A DNA stretch of 64,000 bases from Phycisphaerales bacterium (GTDB taxonomy: Bacteria > Planctomycetota > Phycisphaerae > Phycisphaerales > UBA1924), in the NCBI GenBank assembly GCA_030149165.1, contig JASBRY010000009.1, forward strand, positions 1 through 64,000. Reading direction: 5' to 3'. Position 1 is the first letter of the stretch, and the number at the start of each line of letters is the position of its first letter. The notes under the pieces are model-generated. The model saw only the letters and a program-made list of their open reading frames with translations, ran no database searches and was not told where the DNA came from. Shown here in pieces: positions 43,020 through 49,910 of this stretch. The translations under genes were made by a program, and so were the position numbers.

Positions 43020-44363
43020 TTACTCCGTGTGTGCCTGATGGACATGTGTGTACGCGCGGGGTTGGGTGAGGAGTTTGAATGCGGTGTAGTGGGGGAGTGA
43101 GCCGTGGTTTGGGTCGATGTTCTTGGCGCGCGCCCAGGTCTTGAGCTCGCGCAGCAGGAGCGGGTCGAGGCATTGGCAATCGAGTAGGTCATTGGGGGTG
43201 TAGTCGAGATGATGAAGGCAGTCGAGGAGTCGGAGATCGGATGGGGTGTGGGAGACTTTGTATTCGGTCATGCCTGCTGATTTGAGGAATGGGTTTGTGG
43301 ATCCCATCGCGGCGAGCGCTTCGGTGGCGGGGGTGAGGGGATTCGCAAGGTAGTTGCGGACGAGTGTGGACGCGATGGAGAGCGAGCGAGAGCGTGGGTC
43401 GATGATGATGCGCGAGAGGCGGCGGAGTTCGGCGTTGACGCGTTTGGCGTTGGTGGATTTGCAGGCGGTGGTGTAGCGTCCCGGCCAGGCGCGGTCGCGC
43501 CACGATGCGTTGAGGGTTGGATACGCGACGACGAGGACGCCTGCGAGGATTGAAGATTTGGTGACGGGGCAGGTGCGCATCGCGCGATCGATGCGGACGA
43601 CGGAGGCGGGATCGGTGCCGAGGTAGTGGTGGTGTTTGAGCGCGTGGTAGTCGTCGATGGAGCCTGGCTCGTAGGTAATGGTTTCTTGCGTGTATTGGTT
43701 GGGGAGGATTGAAAGGTCGTTGGCGGTGATGAGCAGGTCGGTATCGAGGTAGGTGGGGAGGTCCTCGTGCGCAGCGGCGGCGATGATGTGCAATGCGGGT
43801 TTGCGCGTGATGAGTTTGTTGATCGAGGCGCAGAGTGATCGTGCGGTGAGTCGATCGAGGGGGGTGGCGAGTTCGTCGATGAGGATCGTTGAGTTCGGTT
43901 TGGCGGCGTCGAGCAGGCGCGCGAGCTGGAGGCGGGATTGCTCTCCGGTGGAGAGTGCTTGCGCGGGGAGGGACCAGAGGTTGGGTTGGGCGAGTCCGAC
44001 TTGGGAGAGGAGTTGGAGGGTTTGGGTGAGGGGGGAGTTGAACAGGTTGACGATGGGCTTGGTTGGATCGGGGAGCGCGAGATTGTCGGCTGTGATGGTG
44101 ATTGGGAGTGTGTGCTGGAGAGATCGCAGGAGCGTGGACTTTCCTGATCCTGAATGTCCTGTGATGAGGGTGAGATTGGCGCTGGTGATTTGGTTGAGGA
44201 GTTGGTGCGGGATTTTTGTTGTGTGTTGTGATGAGGCGCGGTGCATTGGGAGAAGGCCGAAGGGGAGCAGGGCGCTGGTGGCGCGTGGGGTGATGGAGGC
44301 GGGTGTGGGGATCGCGCGCGGCGCGTGGAATGGGCGCGTGTGTTTGGTGCTGTGTTTGTTCAT
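43020..44363 (-). CDS. ABC-type ATPase fused to acetyltransferase-like domain
   Basis: 447 residues from ATG 44363; a GTG three codons earlier also fits. In the nine-base-longer numbering, the ABC ATPase has Walker A GHSGSGKST at 72-80, signature LSTGEQSRLQLARLL at 140-154 and Walker B TILIDELATPLD at 162-173. An HE-type switch is in AAAAHEDLP near 202. The Q-loop region and helical subdomain are short, so it is a soluble ABC protein, not a transporter. From about 235 to 450 the sequence resembles the GNAT-like domain of the COG2401 architecture (ABC ATPase with acetyltransferase), with LAGVLVVAYPTLNA and ELRRLSRIIIDPRSRSLSIA. The biochemical role of that architecture is, to my knowledge, undescribed. 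Confidence 0.82.
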   Translation of the reverse strand: MNKHSTKHTRPFHAPRAIPTPASITPRATSALLPFGLLPMHRASSQHTTKIPHQLLNQITSANLTLITGHSGSGKSTLLRSLQHTLPITITADNLALPDPTKPIVNLFNSPLTQTLQLLSQVGLAQPNLWSLPAQALSTGEQSRLQLARLLDAAKPNSTILIDELATPLDRLTARSLCASINKLITRKPALHIIAAAAHEDLPTYLDTDLLITANDLSILPNQYTQETITYEPGSIDDYHALKHHHYLGTDPASVVRIDRAMRTCPVTKSSILAGVLVVAYPTLNASWRDRAWPGRYTTACKSTNAKRVNAELRRLSRIIIDPRSRSLSIASTLVRNYLANPLTPATEALAAMGSTNPFLKSAGMTEYKVSHTPSDLRLLDCLHHLDYTPNDLLDCQCLDPLLLRELKTWARAKNIDPNHGSLPHYTAFKLLTQPRAYTHVHQAHTE

Positions 44364-44383
44364 GAGTCCCACCCCGGTTTGGT

Positions 44384-44878
44384 TCAGTGCTTGTGTGTGG
44401 TGTGTTTCCAGTTTCGGTTGGGGGCTCTTGTGGGGGTGGTTGAGTTCGATTGGTTGTGGTACTGATCGAGCACGGCGGCGCGGTGGTGACGGACTTGGTG
44501 GACTTTGAGTTTGAGGTGCTCGGCGGTAGCGCGGATGGAGCGTCCTGATTGGAAGAGCGAGCGCGCGACTTTGCGGCGGGTCGTGGACCAGTTGGGTGAG
44601 CGCGTGACGACGAAAATGAAGAGTGGATCGTTCATGCGCGTGATGGCGTTCTTGATGAGGCGGCGTACTTGTCGCGGATCGAGGTTTCCCAGGCGCGCGA
44701 TCTCGGCGGCGGACTTGCCTTCGCTGTACATGGCTGTGACGAGATGTCGTTCTCGTTTGGGCAAGAGGTGAGTTTGGGAGAGGATTTGCTCAGACAGGGC
44801 TTGTGATCGGGTCTTTCGGAGGTCGATTGAGGATGAAACTTGGTCGAGCCAATCGGCTTGGTAGCACTTTTCTCTCAT
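44384..44878 (-). CDS. Double helix-turn-helix regulator-like protein
   Basis: 164 residues from ATG 44878 (MREKCYQADWLDQ), preceded by AGGAGG at ideal spacing. Two HTH-like segments: LLPKRERHLVTAMYSEGKSA then AEIARLGNLDPRQVRRLIKN (sigma-70 region 4-like), and SLFQSGRSIRATAEHLKLKV then HQVRHHRAAVL. First gene of the operon with the ABC/acetyltransferase, the 56-residue and the terminase genes. It could be an activator, a minimal sigma-like factor, or a small-terminase-like DNA-recognition protein. Composition turns His/Asn/Thr-rich at the C-terminus. It is divergent from the LexA/CI-like repressor across 247 bases. Confidence 0.75.
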   Translation of the reverse strand: MREKCYQADWLDQVSSSIDLRKTRSQALSEQILSQTHLLPKRERHLVTAMYSEGKSAAEIARLGNLDPRQVRRLIKNAITRMNDPLFIFVVTRSPNWSTTRRKVARSLFQSGRSIRATAEHLKLKVHQVRHHRAAVLDQYHNQSNSTTPTRAPNRNWKHTTHKH

Positions 44879-45125
44879 TTTGCCTCCTATTTGTGCTAAT
44901 CGCACTTGACATCCCACAAACATATGTTCACAATATAGAGAACTTCGATTTTTCAATGATACGCTAAATAGAGAACGATTTGCAAGGGTATTGTATGGGA
45001 CTTTGTGAGAAACGCGCACAAATCGGGACTTTGCCTACAAACAGAATCCGATTGTGAGACCCCAGATTGACAGGGAATTGGTTGAGCAGTGGGTTGTCCA
45101 CACCATTGGAGTTGAATCAGCGCTG
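44879..45125. promoter_or_regulatory. Divergent control region with repeated elements
   Basis: AT-rich compared with the flanks. ATAGAGAAC occurs at 44935-44943 and 44968-44976, 33 bases apart (about three helical turns) in the same orientation. GGGACTTTG occurs at 44997-45005 and 45025-45033, 28 bases apart. These are plausible operator elements for the divergent LexA/CI-like repressor; no pairing to a specific protein is shown. Promoters for both directions must lie here. Confidence 0.5.
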
Positions 45126-45974
45126 ATGAGCGAGATTGATGGTGAACTTGGGTTTGGTGGTGTGATTCAGCGGCGTCGGTCGGCGCTGCGGCTTTCGCTC
45201 GCGGAAGTGGCGCGGCGTGCGGGGTGCGCCAAGTCGTATCTCTCGGCGATCGAGAACGGGGTGAAGGGCGCGCCGGGCGAAGAGCTCGCGGCGCGATTGG
45301 AGCGCGTGTTGTCGTTTCGCGATGGTGAGCTCGTTGAGATGGCGCTGTGGGCGCGGACGCCGGCGCCGGTGCGGGCGGATGTAGAGGCGATGCGGGCGCG
45401 GGACGCGGCGGGGCGAGAACTCGCCAAGGCACTGATGCGTGATGGGATTGACGCATCGCACAAATCGGGGAGACTCGCGGAGCTGATCGCGGCGCTTGAG
45501 GGGGAATCCGTGGATGTTGATAGTGAACGGACTGAACCTGCTGGGGTTGAGCGTGTGGAGCTTCCGATGGAGATCCCGCTCATTAACAAGGTGACGGCGG
45601 GGTATCCGGGGTCATTTACGGATCTTGGCTATCCGGCTCGTGTTGCGGATGAGTATGTGCGCGCTCCGGATGTGCATGATCCGGATGCGTTCGCGGCGCG
45701 GGTGGTGGGGGATTCGATGGAGCCGATGTATCGGGAGGGGGACATTGTGGTGTTCTCTCCGGCGAAGGTGGTGGAGAGCGGGATGGACTGCTTTGTGCGC
45801 CTGGAACCTGATCACGAGACGACTTTCAAGCGTGTGTACTTTGAAGAGGATGATGCGGGGCGCGAGGTGATCCGGATACAGCCGATGAACAGCGCGTATG
45901 GTCCGATGGTGGTGGAGCGCGAGCGTGTGGCGGGGTTGTACGCGGGGGTAAGCGTGACGAGGTCGATTGGATGA
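45126..45974 (+). CDS. LexA/CI-like repressor (XRE HTH plus S24 peptidase)
   Basis: 282 residues from ATG 45126; a GTG at 45054 is an alternative. N-terminal HTH of the XRE type: RRSALRLSLAEVARRAGCAK then SYLSAIENGVKG. A linker leads to an S24/LexA peptidase domain: candidate Ala-Gly cleavage site in NKVTAGYPG (A158-G159), nucleophile S197 in VVGDSMEPMYREGD, and Lys K235 in TTFKRVYF. The Ser-Lys spacing of 38 matches LexA/CI proteins, so RecA-stimulated self-cleavage is likely. It is divergent from the HTH-ABC-terminase operon and probably represses it; that link is inference from position. Confidence 0.88.
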   Translation: MSEIDGELGFGGVIQRRRSALRLSLAEVARRAGCAKSYLSAIENGVKGAPGEELAARLERVLSFRDGELVEMALWARTPAPVRADVEAMRARDAAGRELAKALMRDGIDASHKSGRLAELIAALEGESVDVDSERTEPAGVERVELPMEIPLINKVTAGYPGSFTDLGYPARVADEYVRAPDVHDPDAFAARVVGDSMEPMYREGDIVVFSPAKVVESGMDCFVRLEPDHETTFKRVYFEEDDAGREVIRIQPMNSAYGPMVVERERVAGLYAGVSVTRSIG

Positions 45975-45980
45975 AACAAA

Positions 45981-46006
45981 ACGCCGCGTGTGCGTGCGCG
46001 GCGTTC
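45981..46006. terminator. Bidirectional terminator between repressor and CBS gene
   Basis: AACGCCGC and GCGGCGTT pair around a 10-base loop. On the minus strand TTTTGTTT follows. It lies between the convergent repressor and CBS-protein genes. Confidence 0.75.
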
Positions 46007-46057
46007 TGTTGCCCTCTTGATGGGCATGGGGTTGCCAGTTCTTGCTCGTGTACTGGA

Positions 46058-46534
46058 TTACCCTGTGGTGATGTATTGTCGCATGGTTTTGACTTCGATG
46101 GTGAGGTCTGCGTTTGCGGCGGCGTTGAGGTCTCCGATGGAGATCATGCCGATGAGTTGTTTGTTGGTTGTTTCTACGACTGGGATGTGACGGATTTTGC
46201 AATCGGTCATGAGGTGTCGTGCTTCGGTGAGTGTGGTTTCTGGGGTGCAGTGGATGACTTCCTTGGTCATCGCTTTGGAGACTGGTGTGGTCGCGGGATC
46301 GAGTTGTTGGGTCACGACGCGTGTGAGGATGTCGCGTTCGGTGATGATGCCGGCGATGTTGTTGAGTGTGTCTAGGACGATGAGCGAACCGATGCGGTGA
46401 TCGTTCATCGCGTTGGCGGCGTCGAGGATGGTGGCGGCTTGCGGGATGGTTTGGATATGCTCGATCCGGTGTGTGCCGTGGTCACCTTCTTGCCAATGCT
46501 GTTTGTTGATGAGGAGTTGTGCAACGGTGTTCAT
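46058..46534 (-). CDS. CBS-domain pair protein
   Basis: 158 residues from ATG 46534 (AAAGGA upstream). Two CBS domains cover nearly all of it: IQTIPQAATILDAANAMNDH with GSLIVLDTLNNIAGIITERD, and VIHCTPETTLTEARHLMTDC with HIPVVETTNKQLIGMISIGD. Such stand-alone CBS pairs bind adenine nucleotides and regulate partner proteins. No partner is adjacent. It is convergent with the repressor and divergent from the 296-residue HTH-like protein gene. Confidence 0.92.
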   Translation of the reverse strand: MNTVAQLLINKQHWQEGDHGTHRIEHIQTIPQAATILDAANAMNDHRIGSLIVLDTLNNIAGIITERDILTRVVTQQLDPATTPVSKAMTKEVIHCTPETTLTEARHLMTDCKIRHIPVVETTNKQLIGMISIGDLNAAANADLTIEVKTMRQYITTG

Positions 46535-46945
46535 GATCGATTCCTTTCGAAGCGATCAGCGGCCGGTCTCCCTTGGGGTGTACAGATTGGAGTGGTGGCC
46601 GACTTGGTCAATGGTTGAGGGCGGCCGATGATCTTGACGCTCCATTATGCGCTTTTTTGATCGGTGATGGAATGGGAAATTGGGGGTCGATGGTGGATGA
46701 AGTGGTGGGTGTTTGGGGTGTGGGAGGGCGTTTGTTCGTAGGTGTGGGGGAATTCGAGCATCGGATGTCTCGGGATATGGTGATCCAGATGATTCTGGAT
46801 TGATCGTGGTATTGGGGGAAACAGTGCTGAATTGATGTGCGTACGGCTTGTGGTGGGGAGGGTTTGGGCGCTATTGTTTGGGCTGACAGGACTTGAATAG
46901 AGTAGAGCACCCTTTGGGGTGTTCTCTTACTGGAGCAGATGACTT
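46535..46945. other. Intergenic region upstream of the HTH-like membrane protein gene
   Basis: 411 bases with no convincing gene. A short frame near 46693-46803 lacks a good start and any recognisable protein. A possible promoter near 46875-46904 (TTGTTT, 18 bases, TAGAGT) precedes a hairpin at about 46909-46928 (AGCACCC with GGGTGTT). A second TTGACG lies near 46633. A CBS-gene promoter reading left must also lie here. Confidence 0.4.
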
Positions 46946-47836
46946 ATGGCGAAGATGTTCTACACGATCGATGAGGCGGCGGCGAAGCTTGGGATGAGTG
47001 CTGATGAAGTGCAGGCGCTTGTCGAGTCCGGGCAGTTGCAGGAGTTTCGTGATCGCGACAACCTGATGTTCAAGGTTGATCAGGTCGATCTGCTCGCGGG
47101 CGATGATGACGATGATGAGCTTGGTGAGATCACGCTCGCGGATACGAGCGGCGGGACTGGTGGTCTTGAGCCGATCTCGTTGAGTTCTTCGGGGAGCGGC
47201 AGCGTGCTCTCGCTCGAGTCCACTGGTGACTCAACTGGTGTTTCGATCTTTGATGCTGAAGACGATGATGCGGCGGACGCGAACGCGGAGACACTTGTTT
47301 CCGACGGCGGGCTCGGCGGCATCTCGCTCGGTGGTTCTGGCGGCGGCTCCGGGTTTGGAATGGATGCTGGCGCGAGTGGTTCGGGATTGGCGCAGCTTGC
47401 GTTTGAGCCGGACGATACTTCGCTTGGTGGGAACCTGCTCGATGATCTTGCTGCGGATTCGCAGGGTGGCGCTTCGGCGCTCGGTGCTTCGGCGTTGGGA
47501 GAATCGGCACTCGGCGCATCTGCGGGCGCGGGCGCGTTGTTCGAAGGCGCTGAAGAGACCGAGACTTCGTTCTCGTCGCAGAGTGCTGCTCCGATGATGG
47601 TCCCGATGGGCGAGGCGTACGACGGTCCGGCTTCGGGACTGTTCGGCGGGATCGCATTGGGATCGATCCTGGTGCTCATGCTCGCGATGGCGGTGATGAT
47701 CCTGGGACTGAGCGGCGGATCTGAATCGGTGCTCGCGATGGTTGATCAGAACATGCTGTACATGGTCATGGGGGGCGGGTTCGTCGCGATGCTGATCTTC
47801 GGCGGCGTGGGCTGGGCGATGCTCCGCAAGAGCTGA
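46946..47836 (+). CDS. HTH-like protein with C-terminal membrane helices
   Basis: 296 residues from ATG 46946 (TGGAGC upstream). The N-terminal 48 residues (MFYTIDEAAAKLGMSADEVQ then ALVESGQLQEFRDRDNLMFK) fit an excisionase/MerR-like winged HTH, a MarR-like recognition unit seen in planctomycete proteins. Then comes a long low-complexity Gly/Ser/Ala/Asp-rich linker (about 50-225) and two TM helices (about 232-258 and 270-291). The C-terminus has only KS after the last TM. A DNA-binding-like domain tethered to the membrane through a linker is unusual. DNA binding itself is inferred. Confidence 0.75.
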   Translation: MAKMFYTIDEAAAKLGMSADEVQALVESGQLQEFRDRDNLMFKVDQVDLLAGDDDDDELGEITLADTSGGTGGLEPISLSSSGSGSVLSLESTGDSTGVSIFDAEDDDAADANAETLVSDGGLGGISLGGSGGGSGFGMDAGASGSGLAQLAFEPDDTSLGGNLLDDLAADSQGGASALGASALGESALGASAGAGALFEGAEETETSFSSQSAAPMMVPMGEAYDGPASGLFGGIALGSILVLMLAMAVMILGLSGGSESVLAMVDQNMLYMVMGGGFVAMLIFGGVGWAMLRKS

Positions 47837-47863
47837 GAAGCTTCCTCAATAAATGAATATGAA

Positions 47864-47887
47864 TCCCGGCGATTGCCGGGGTTTTTT
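47864..47887 (+). terminator. Terminator of the HTH-like membrane protein gene
   Basis: CCCGGC and GCCGGG pair around GATT, followed by GTTTTTT. Confidence 0.85.
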
Positions 47888-47916
47888 ATGGGTGATGCGT
47901 ATCGCTATGATTGGGC

Positions 47917-49119
47917 ATGGTGTATCTGGATCACAACGCGACGACGCAGCCGACTCCTGGGGTGGTTGAGGGGGTGAATCGTGCGATGACGGAGCTGTGG
48001 GGGAATCCATCAAGTGTGCATCGGTTTGGTCAGGAAGCGAAGCACGCGGTGGAGGTGGCGCGCGGGCAGATCGCGAAACTGATCGGCGCGGCGGGTGGGG
48101 GACGCGGCGTGGTGTTCACTGGAACTGGGAGCGAAGCGATCGGTCTTGCGATCCGCGGCGTGATGGGGGCGCTGTCAGTGACCGGACGGCGCGTAGTGGT
48201 CACGAGCAGTGTCGAGCACTCGGCGGTGCGCGATCTGTGCGAGCAGCTTGAGCGCGAGGGGATCATCGAGCATCGTGTGGTTGGTGTTGGTCATGATGGG
48301 GTGCTCCTGCGCGATCAATTGGAGGCGGCGATTGATGATTCGGTCGGGGTGGTGAGTATCCAGTGGGTGAACAACGAGACGGGGGTCGTGCAGGATGTGG
48401 GGATGATCGGCGAGATGTGCCGTGCGCATGGGGCGGTATTCCATTGCGACGCGACGCAGTGGGTTGGGAAGATGGAGACGCGCGTTGATGGCGATGAGGC
48501 ATCACTGGGGTCGTTGATTGATGTGCTGACTTGCTCTCCTCACAAGTTTCATGGGATCAAAGGGGTGGGTGTGCTCTGGGCGCGCAACGGCGGGGGTCGG
48601 CGCGTGCGGATGGTCCCGATGATTCCGGGGAATCAGGAGCTTGGTCGTCGCGGCGGGACGGAGGGTGTGCCTGCGATTGTGGGGGCGGGAGTCGCGGCGC
48701 AGGAAGCGATGGAATGGCTGGCGCTGGGAGAAGGCGAGCGCCGGCGCGTGGCGCTGCTGCGAGATCGTTTGGAGGGGGCGATCGTGACGCGGTGTCGAGC
48801 ATCGGGGATGGATGTTGAGGTCAATGGTGCTCAGAGCGAGCGGATCTGGAGCGCGACGAATATTGGTTTTGGTGGATTGGAGAGCGAGGCGCTGCTGCTG
48901 GCGATGAGCGAGCGTGGTTTGTGCGCTTCGGCGGGGGCGGCGTGTTCGTCGGGATCGCTTGAAGCGTCCGCTGTGCTCAAAGCGATGGGGGTGGATCATC
49001 GGATTGCGCACGGGAGTGTGCGTTTGAGTCTGTCGCGATTTACGACTGAGCAGGAGGTGGATGAGGGGATTGAGATTGTCTGTCAAGCCGTGGAGATGGT
49101 GGGGAGGTCGATGGTCTGA
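47917..49119 (+). CDS. Cysteine desulfurase (NifS/IscS family)
   Basis: PLP enzyme that takes sulfur from cysteine for Fe-S clusters or tRNA thiolation. 400 residues from ATG 47917; a TTG at 47911 is in frame. VYLDHNATTQPTPGV at the N-terminus, EHSAVRDLCEQLE, HCDATQWVGK, the PLP lysine K210 in CSPHKFHGIKGVG, and the catalytic Cys C343 in SAGAACSSGSLEAS. The Cys loop is of the group I (IscS-like) type. It is followed at TGATG by the DciA-like gene. No iscU or sufU is adjacent. A terminator precedes it at 47864. Confidence 0.95.
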   Translation: MVYLDHNATTQPTPGVVEGVNRAMTELWGNPSSVHRFGQEAKHAVEVARGQIAKLIGAAGGGRGVVFTGTGSEAIGLAIRGVMGALSVTGRRVVVTSSVEHSAVRDLCEQLEREGIIEHRVVGVGHDGVLLRDQLEAAIDDSVGVVSIQWVNNETGVVQDVGMIGEMCRAHGAVFHCDATQWVGKMETRVDGDEASLGSLIDVLTCSPHKFHGIKGVGVLWARNGGGRRVRMVPMIPGNQELGRRGGTEGVPAIVGAGVAAQEAMEWLALGEGERRRVALLRDRLEGAIVTRCRASGMDVEVNGAQSERIWSATNIGFGGLESEALLLAMSERGLCASAGAACSSGSLEASAVLKAMGVDHRIAHGSVRLSLSRFTTEQEVDEGIEIVCQAVEMVGRSMV

Positions 49120-49502
49120 TGGGTGAAGATAGTCGTCAGTCTGATGATGAGGTTGGTCGCTTTGATCCGTTGTCGCGTCTGCGCGGCTTTCGCGTGCGCC
49201 ATGATCGTGGGCGCGGGGTGTCGGAGGATTGTGATCAGTTGATGCGTTCGCTCAAGCGGGTGAGCCGGGACCAGTCGGCGGCGGTGGAGGCGTGGTCGAC
49301 TGGGGCGCCGGATGATCTGCAGTCATTGGGATGGGTAAGTGGACTCAAGGGCGGCAAGCTCGAGATCGGGGTGGAGAACGCGGGGGCGCGCCATCGTGTG
49401 GATCGCTGGCTTCGCAGTGGTGGTCTTGAGATGATGCGTGAGCTTGGGAAGGTGCGGATCAAATCGGTGGTGCTGCGGATCGGTGAGCGTCCTGAATCCT
49501 GA
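49119..49502 (+). CDS. DciA-like (DUF721) protein
   Basis: 127 residues. The ATG shares its A with the desulfurase TGA (TGATG), implying translational coupling. The second half fits DUF721: GGKLEIGVENAGARHRVDRW then LRSGGLEMMRELGKVRIKSV and VLRIGE. DciA proteins of this family load or regulate the DnaB helicase in many bacteria. That would link it to replication, but identification rests on a short, weakly conserved domain. The N-terminal 55 residues are polar (SRLRGFRVRHDRGRG). Confidence 0.65.
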   Translation: MGEDSRQSDDEVGRFDPLSRLRGFRVRHDRGRGVSEDCDQLMRSLKRVSRDQSAAVEAWSTGAPDDLQSLGWVSGLKGGKLEIGVENAGARHRVDRWLRSGGLEMMRELGKVRIKSVVLRIGERPES

Positions 49503-49649
49503 CCGATTCTCGATGGACGCGCAGAAATGATCCGGGGTTTCCCTGATCCTGGATATGAAAGTAGAGAATCTGGGGTGGTTGGACTATTGAGTGGGTGTTT
49601 TTGCTGGTTTGGCTTTGACAGGGGATGCGAAATATGCGAGTATGCAGCG

Positions 49650-49883
49650 TCGGCGTCGTGGCTGACGGGTTATGTGGTCATTCGATCGCAGCTCGAAGTC
49701 ATCTGTGGTTAGTCATCAAGACTGACTGAATGATGATGGGTCTTGTCCAGCGTGAGCTCTCTCGCTGGGTATGAAGGGTTGCGAGTGAATGGTCAAACGC
49801 ATCTTGAGCTTCGTGGTTGCAGATCCTCCTGTGCAATCACGCTCGGGACAAGGCAGCATTCCTCGTGGGGTGCTGCTTTTTTT
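49650..49883 (+). ncRNA. Candidate structured sRNA with CCTCC loop
   Basis: About 230 bases, preceded by TTGACA (49615-49620) with a loose -10 near 49638-49646. It ends in a strong intrinsic terminator. Internal hairpins: CCAGCG/CGCTGG at 49747-49768, and GTGGTTGCA (49813-49821) with TGCAATCAC (49832-49840), a 9-pair stem whose 10-base loop is GATCCTCCTG. The loop is complementary to a Shine-Dalgarno sequence, so pairing with ribosome-binding sites is possible. It does not match tmRNA, RNase P RNA, SRP RNA or 6S RNA as far as I can tell. Function unknown; the 5' end is approximate. Confidence 0.55.
49853..49883 (+). terminator. Strong intrinsic terminator of the candidate sRNA
   Basis: GCAGCATTCC and GGGGTGCTGC form a 10-pair stem (with G-T pairs) closed by the TCGT loop and followed by TTTTTTT. 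No coding gene ends nearby on this strand; the closest stop is 350 bases upstream. Confidence 0.88.
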
Positions 49884-49910
49884 ATACACTCGTCCAATCA
49901 GTAAGTTGCG

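Larger units (their letters stand above)
49503..49910. other. Intergenic region holding a candidate small RNA
   Basis: 408 bases without a plausible gene. It contains a perfect -35-like TTGACA at 49615-49620, a structured stretch and a strong terminator at 49853-49883 (see the separate ncRNA entry). The left 110 bases (49503-49614) show no recognisable feature. Confidence 0.5.

Noticed and set aside
41310..45974. Complete prophage
   Set aside because: Terminase, repressor and HTH genes are present, but no integrase, portal, capsid, tail, lysis genes or flanking att repeats were seen.
46573..46803. 76-residue frame upstream of the HTH-like protein gene
   Set aside because: Val/Gly-rich translation typical of G-rich noncoding DNA, no good start signal and no recognisable domain.
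49503..49883. tmRNA or RNase P RNA
   Set aside because: No tRNA-like ends, no peptide tag frame, and none of the GAGGAAAGTCC-type RNase P core motifs.
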